A stretch of 45,533 bases of DNA from Phycisphaerales bacterium UBA2402 (GTDB lineage Bacteria; Planctomycetota; Phycisphaerae; Phycisphaerales; UBA1924), in assembly GCA_002343715.1 (NCBI GenBank), contig DDSA01000096.1, positions 1 through 45,533 of the forward strand, in the 5' to 3' direction. Below, in pieces: positions 41,834-45,533 of the stretch (the first letter of the stretch is position 1; every line of letters begins with the position of its first letter). A program made the position numbers and the translations under genes. The notes beneath the pieces were generated by a model. That model searched no databases and was not told the DNA's origin. It saw only the letters and a list, made by a program, of their open reading frames with translations.

Positions 41834-43852
41834 ATGAAACTCATGAGTGCCCTGTGGGGCGTTTGTACGGCTATGCTTTTGGCAGCGGGCGCTGCCAAGG
41901 CAGTGGATTTTCCTGAAATAGAGCCGAACGACACCAAGGCGACCGCGCAGCCGGTGACATTGAGCGCCGGAGACACCATCTCGGGCACGACGACCGGCTC
42001 GGTGACTACGGCGGGACTCACATCCGCCGACAACTTCCTCATCACGACCGCTCCGCAGCCGGAGCGGGGAAAGTACCGCTGGCGGCTGGTGCTGACCACT
42101 GCTCCAGTGGGGCACACCTTGACCATCCGCGGGCTGACTCAGACCGCGGGAGTGCCGAATGCCGGTTCAGACGCGACTGTACAGACCGGTGCCATCGCAT
42201 CTGCCACTCTCTTCCCCGAGTATGCCGCCGGCACCCGTGTGATCCAGTGGTACAGCAACGGCGGGTCGGATCAGATTTACGTGCGGGTGACAGGCACGGC
42301 GTCGACGACAGCGCCCTATACCGCCACCCTTGAATGCCTCCGGATCGATACCCTTCCGCCCTCGGACGGTGGACCCGTCCAGATCGGCACGTTCACCACA
42401 GGCAACATCACCATCGGCCGCGGCACAGGCTCGACGACCGATACCGATTGGTGGGTCTACGACCAGAACGTGGAGCCCGTGCCGACATTTGGGCTGGATG
42501 ACCCCAGCGCCAACTTTGTGACCCGACCGCTTCCCCCAGGCCGCTACTACATTGCATTCACCAACTTCAACTTCGCCAGCAACCAGCCCAGCAATCAACC
42601 GGAAGAGACCTTCCGCAGCGGCGCGATGCTGGATTTCCCCAACGTCTGGGCCAACAGCAGCACCACGACGTTCCTGACGGCCACAGGCCTGCCCGTGCGC
42701 GTGACCGATGAAGCCGGCGCGGTCTTTAACGGCAACGGTGGTGACGGCCTCAAGCGCACCCCCTTCAGCATCATCTACTACTGCTTCACCGTCCAGCCTG
42801 CGCTGAATCCTCGTTGCCAGATATTGCTCTCGCCGACCTCGGTCATCAACGATGGAACCGGTGATGTGACCATCACCGTGACGGTCACTCCCGGCGACCC
42901 GCCCACCGGACCACACGGCGTGACCATGCCTCAGGGTATTTTCACCGCGGCCCCCGTCTTTGTGGAAGGTCCTCCGGATACGTTCGTCGCGGTGGCCACG
43001 GTCGCCGAAGGGACACCCACCGGCGCTTCACCACTCAGCGCCACGGTCTTCTCCATCGCCGATCCAACCCTGACCTCGACCTGCAACGCATCAGTCAATA
43101 TCGTGGCTCCCCCGCCCGGCGCGTGCTGCCTGCCCGACAGCGAGACCTGCATCGTGACTTCGCGTTTCGAGTGCAACAACATGGGCGGCACCTACAACGG
43201 ACACGGCACGGTCTGCCAGGATCCCAGCGTGTCGGTGGATAGCTTCCCGATCCCGATCCCCGATTTCTCCGGAACAACTCCGGGCACAGCGTCCACATCC
43301 ATCACGATCGCTTCAGGAGAGACGGCCGGCGAGCTCACCGTCTGTGTCGGCCTCACACACACCTTCTGCGCTGACCTCATCATCACGCTCTCCAACGGCA
43401 CGGATTCCGCCATCCTGAGCAATCGCCAGGGAGGGGGCAACGATCTTGGGGGCACCTACTGCTTCGCCGACAGCGCGGCAACCGCATGGCCCCCTGCAGG
43501 AAACCCGATCCCGCCGGGCACCTACCGCCCCAATCAACCCTTCTCCATCTTTACCGGCGGGTCCATGGACGGGACGTGGACGTTGACGATCACCGACAAT
43601 GCAGGTGCCGATATTGGAACCATCACGTCCTTCAGCATCACCAACAGCGAATCGCCGCTCAACTGCTCCTTCTGCCCGGCGTGCGCTGCCGACTACAACC
43701 AGGACGGCGGCGTTGATGGCGCCGATGTTGAGGCATTCTACAACGATTGGGAGAACGCAGTGGGCTGCGCCGATGTGAACGAAGACGGTGGCATCGACGG
43801 CGGTGATGTCGAGGCCTTCTTCAATCGCTGGGAAGCGGGCGGCTGCGACTGA
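41834..43852 (+). CDS. Large secreted modular protein with P-domain and dockerin-like tail (tandem member 4)
   Basis: A 672-residue paralogue of member 3 without its module-A insert. A signal peptide (ALWGVCTAMLLAAGAAKA) is followed by EIEPNDTKATAQPVTLSAGDTISGTTTG (PPC-like), a second sandwich with PGRYYIAFTNFN, an Ig-like module (about 340-425), the Cys motif (GACCLPDSETC, CNNMGGTYNGHGTVC), a P-domain-like sandwich (ITIASGETAGELTVCVGLTHT, SMDGTWTLTITDNAGADIGTI) and the two-loop tail (DYNQDGGVDGADVE, DVNEDGGIDGGDVE) ending WEAGGCD. AGGAGA lies 5 bases before ATG 41834. It should be exported; no enzymatic domain is visible. Confidence 0.88.
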   Translation: MKLMSALWGVCTAMLLAAGAAKAVDFPEIEPNDTKATAQPVTLSAGDTISGTTTGSVTTAGLTSADNFLITTAPQPERGKYRWRLVLTTAPVGHTLTIRGLTQTAGVPNAGSDATVQTGAIASATLFPEYAAGTRVIQWYSNGGSDQIYVRVTGTASTTAPYTATLECLRIDTLPPSDGGPVQIGTFTTGNITIGRGTGSTTDTDWWVYDQNVEPVPTFGLDDPSANFVTRPLPPGRYYIAFTNFNFASNQPSNQPEETFRSGAMLDFPNVWANSSTTTFLTATGLPVRVTDEAGAVFNGNGGDGLKRTPFSIIYYCFTVQPALNPRCQILLSPTSVINDGTGDVTITVTVTPGDPPTGPHGVTMPQGIFTAAPVFVEGPPDTFVAVATVAEGTPTGASPLSATVFSIADPTLTSTCNASVNIVAPPPGACCLPDSETCIVTSRFECNNMGGTYNGHGTVCQDPSVSVDSFPIPIPDFSGTTPGTASTSITIASGETAGELTVCVGLTHTFCADLIITLSNGTDSAILSNRQGGGNDLGGTYCFADSAATAWPPAGNPIPPGTYRPNQPFSIFTGGSMDGTWTLTITDNAGADIGTITSFSITNSESPLNCSFCPACAADYNQDGGVDGADVEAFYNDWENAVGCADVNEDGGIDGGDVEAFFNRWEAGGCD

Positions 43853-43886
43853 ACCTTACTCGCACTGAATCCTAAAATTGTAAGTG

Positions 43887-43914
43887 ACCCCGCGGGCCGA
43901 CCCGCGGGGTTTTT
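43887..43914 (+). terminator. Rho-independent terminator after tandem member 4
   Basis: A 10-bp stem (43887-43896 with 43901-43910) and 4-base loop are followed by a T-run reaching 43914. It starts 34 bases after the stop codon. Confidence 0.9.
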
Positions 43915-44180
43915 GCATCCGATAACCAACGCGACTTCGTGATGAGTCACACACATTTTCTTCGCCAGAAGACACTTTTTGCGCGAAACCGCATTGACGA
44001 AGAGGGGCTTCCTCTGGTATTCTGTACTGTACTGGAGGCATGGGCGCGTTTTCGCTCCGCGGTTCTGTCGGGGCGGTGTCCAATGACAAGGCTCGTTCGT
44101 AGCGGCCCGGGATCTTTCCGTGCTGTGGCGAGGGTATAACGTGGATGTGTGTGTCGGTGATTCTCAGAAAGAGAGGAAGT
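43915..44180. other. Long leader region of tandem member 5
   Basis: Member 4's stop and member 5's start are 328 bases apart. The space holds the terminator ending at 43914, a promoter-like pair at 43994-44023, and the ribosome binding site GAGAGGAAG just before 44181. I see no reading frame with a plausible product and no clear structured RNA in the rest, which includes an untranslated leader of about 150 bases. Confidence 0.5.
43994..44023 (+). promoter_or_regulatory. Putative promoter of tandem member 5
   Basis: TTGACG at 43994-43999 and TATTCT at 44018-44023, 18 bases apart: both hexamers and the spacing are the same as before member 3, although the spacer sequences differ. This shared geometry suggests common control by the same sigma factor. 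Confidence 0.65.
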
Positions 44181-45533
44181 ATGAAGCGTTTGACTTCTTG
44201 GATGGGCCTCTTGGGCACGGTCGTGGCGGCGGGCAGCGCGTTGGCGCAGCCGGCCAACGATCCCTGCACCGGGGCGATTGAACTCACGGGGACGTTCCCC
44301 CAGTTGACCACGCCGGTGGATATCAGTCAGTGCGTAGCGCCCGCGGAAGCGCCGATCTGTGCGAGCAGCACGTACACGCTCTGGTACAAGGTCGTGGCTC
44401 AGAACAACGGCACGCTGACGGCGACCACCTGCGCCGCCGATACCCCAGGCACGACATGGAGCGATACCGTGACCGCTCTTTATTCGAGCGGAGATGGAAC
44501 ATGCGACACGCTCACACAACTCGTCTGCGTGGACGATAACTGCGGCCTTCGTCAGACGGTTTCCGCGCCCGTCACCGCCGGTCAGACGTACTACATTCAG
44601 GTCGGCAAGTTCTCGACCGCCACGCCCGGTGCCGGCGCTTTTGTTCAACTCAAGGTGACGGCTCCGAACCTGGTCGAACCCCCGACGGGTGTGGGCAGTG
44701 CCAGCCCCGCAACCTTTGACAACTGCAGCAACACCGAGGTGTACCTCGAGGTCGCCACGACCCCGGGCAATCTTCCCGCCAGCACAGTCACGATCGATCT
44801 TTCCTCGATCGGCGGCAGCAGCAACCAGGTGATGAGCGATCCCGATGGGGATTCGATCTTTGCCTTTGCGTACCAGGTGCCCAACGGGATCGGGTCTGGT
44901 GCACGCACCCTGCCTTTCGTGGTCGCGGACTCGAACAACCTCGGCTCGCCCGGCAACATCGCGTTGACCATCAACCCCTGCCCGCCCCAGAACCCTTGGG
45001 AAGAGCAGGATGATGCCGGCGATGTGCCCTCGATCGCCCAGATGCCCATCGGTGAAGGCTCGCTCAGCGGGATCGTGGGATGGATCGACGGCTCCGATGC
45101 CGATATGTACGCCATCGACATCTGCGATGTCGGTACGTTCTCGGCGACGGCGCGGGTCTTCACCGCGTTCGATACCCAACTCTTCCTCTTCAACAGCGAT
45201 GGCATCGGCGTCGCGGCCAACGATGACAGCGGCGGTACCCTCCAGTCCACCGTCACCAACCGCTGGGTCACAATGCCCGGTCTGCACTACCTGGCCATCA
45301 CCCGCTACAACCGCGACCCGGTGGACGAAGCCGGCCAACTCATCTTCCCCAGCACCCCGTTCGCCGATGAACACACCAACACCGGACCCGGCGGCGCGAA
45401 CCCGGTCTTCGGCTGGTTGGGAACAACATCGGGCGTCAGCCAGTACACGATCTCGCTGGGCGGGGCGTGCTACCCCGGCGGCGGCGGCGGATGCCCGGCC
45501 TGCGCGGCCGACTTCAACGAGGACGGCGGCGTC
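44181..45533 (+). CDS. Secreted modular protein with dockerin-like tail (tandem member 5, 3' partial)
   Basis: The first 451 codons of a gene that runs off the window. A signal peptide (LLGTVVAAGSALAQ) precedes module A (NDPCTGAIELTGTFPQ, YTLWYKVVA, TTCAADTPGTTWSDTVTALY, GQTYYIQVGKF), an inserted Ig-like module (about 160-265, like that of member 3: TEVYLEVATTPGNLPASTVTIDLSSIG), module B (EEQDDAGDVP, DMYAIDICDVGTFSATAR, FDTQLFLFNSDGIGVAANDD, PGLHYLAITRY) and the beginning of the tail (CPACAADFNEDGGV), where the window ends. It is therefore member 1/2 architecture plus one module shared with member 3. ATG 44181 follows GAGAGGAAG. Confidence 0.88.
   Translation, partial: MKRLTSWMGLLGTVVAAGSALAQPANDPCTGAIELTGTFPQLTTPVDISQCVAPAEAPICASSTYTLWYKVVAQNNGTLTATTCAADTPGTTWSDTVTALYSSGDGTCDTLTQLVCVDDNCGLRQTVSAPVTAGQTYYIQVGKFSTATPGAGAFVQLKVTAPNLVEPPTGVGSASPATFDNCSNTEVYLEVATTPGNLPASTVTIDLSSIGGSSNQVMSDPDGDSIFAFAYQVPNGIGSGARTLPFVVADSNNLGSPGNIALTINPCPPQNPWEEQDDAGDVPSIAQMPIGEGSLSGIVGWIDGSDADMYAIDICDVGTFSATARVFTAFDTQLFLFNSDGIGVAANDDSGGTLQSTVTNRWVTMPGLHYLAITRYNRDPVDEAGQLIFPSTPFADEHTNTGPGGANPVFGWLGTTSGVSQYTISLGGACYPGGGGGCPACAADFNEDGGV

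Noticed and set aside
43947..45374. A 475-codon minus-strand frame opposite tandem member 5
   Set aside because: Member 5 has a signal peptide, ribosome binding site and modules shared with its neighbours, so the minus-strand frame is a shadow.
1..45533. CRISPR array, insertion sequence or prophage
   Set aside because: I saw no regularly spaced direct repeats, no transposase or integrase, and no phage structural genes. The repeats seen are coding ones in the dockerin-like tails and glycine-rich regions.

Overview
The window looks like a chromosomal segment of a GC-rich planctomycete, most likely a member of the Phycisphaerae. Three things point there. Six secreted proteins end in a paired EF-hand, dockerin-like tail finishing in Gly-Cys or a near variant, a tail I associate with that class. 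Envelope genes are of Gram-negative type (an LptF/LptG-type permease and periplasmic or secreted proteins with signal peptides). A cyclic-di-AMP synthase, a flagellin and single-copy housekeeping genes sit together without operons of the proteobacterial type. I see no tRNA, rRNA, CRISPR array, insertion sequence or phage gene.

Layout. Positions 1-2613: the 3' part of a glycine-rich secreted protein, then two overlapping YkgJ-type cysteine-cluster genes. 2579-4537 (minus): a cdaA-ybbR pair for c-di-AMP synthesis. 4591-9020 (plus): an Nfu N-domain protein, MutY, an APH-fold kinase-like protein, an LptF/G permease and PhoU. 9024-18399: a surface-polysaccharide region with a degenerate EEP-fold membrane protein, a flippase, an SGNH protein plus MBOAT acyltransferase pair, GDP-L-fucose synthase, an unrecognised gene on the opposite strand and a WcaI-like glycosyltransferase. 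18534-21320 (minus): rpsO and pnp with terminators. 21568-24758: argH, a secreted cyclophilin and a ROK-family kinase. 24951-27802: a flagellin behind a good sigma-28-like promoter, then a PDZ protein. 27826-29002 (minus): GNAT acetyltransferase and a Mesh1/SpoT-like HD hydrolase. 29169-32447: two abutting genes that together have the architecture of ATP-citrate lyase. 32454-36143 (minus): an M32 carboxypeptidase and a short PheT. 36370-45533: five consecutive secreted proteins built from a small set of shared modules, each ending in the dockerin-like tail; the last is cut by the window edge.

The most notable signals are these. (1) The tandem secreted family at 36370-45533 appears to be made by module shuffling, and at least three members share a TTGACG-N18-TAnnnT promoter. 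(2) The ATP-citrate-lyase-like pair keeps all three citrate-synthase-type catalytic residues and carries a C-terminal extension on the beta subunit that I do not recognise. (3) The diadenylate cyclase has Asp-Leu-Ala in place of the canonical Asp-Gly-Ala motif. (4) The PheT lacks the inserted tRNA-binding OB domain. (5) The EEP-fold protein has lost catalytic positions. Several genes start with GTG or TTG, and neighbouring genes often overlap or abut, so the window is compact apart from the leaders of the secreted genes.
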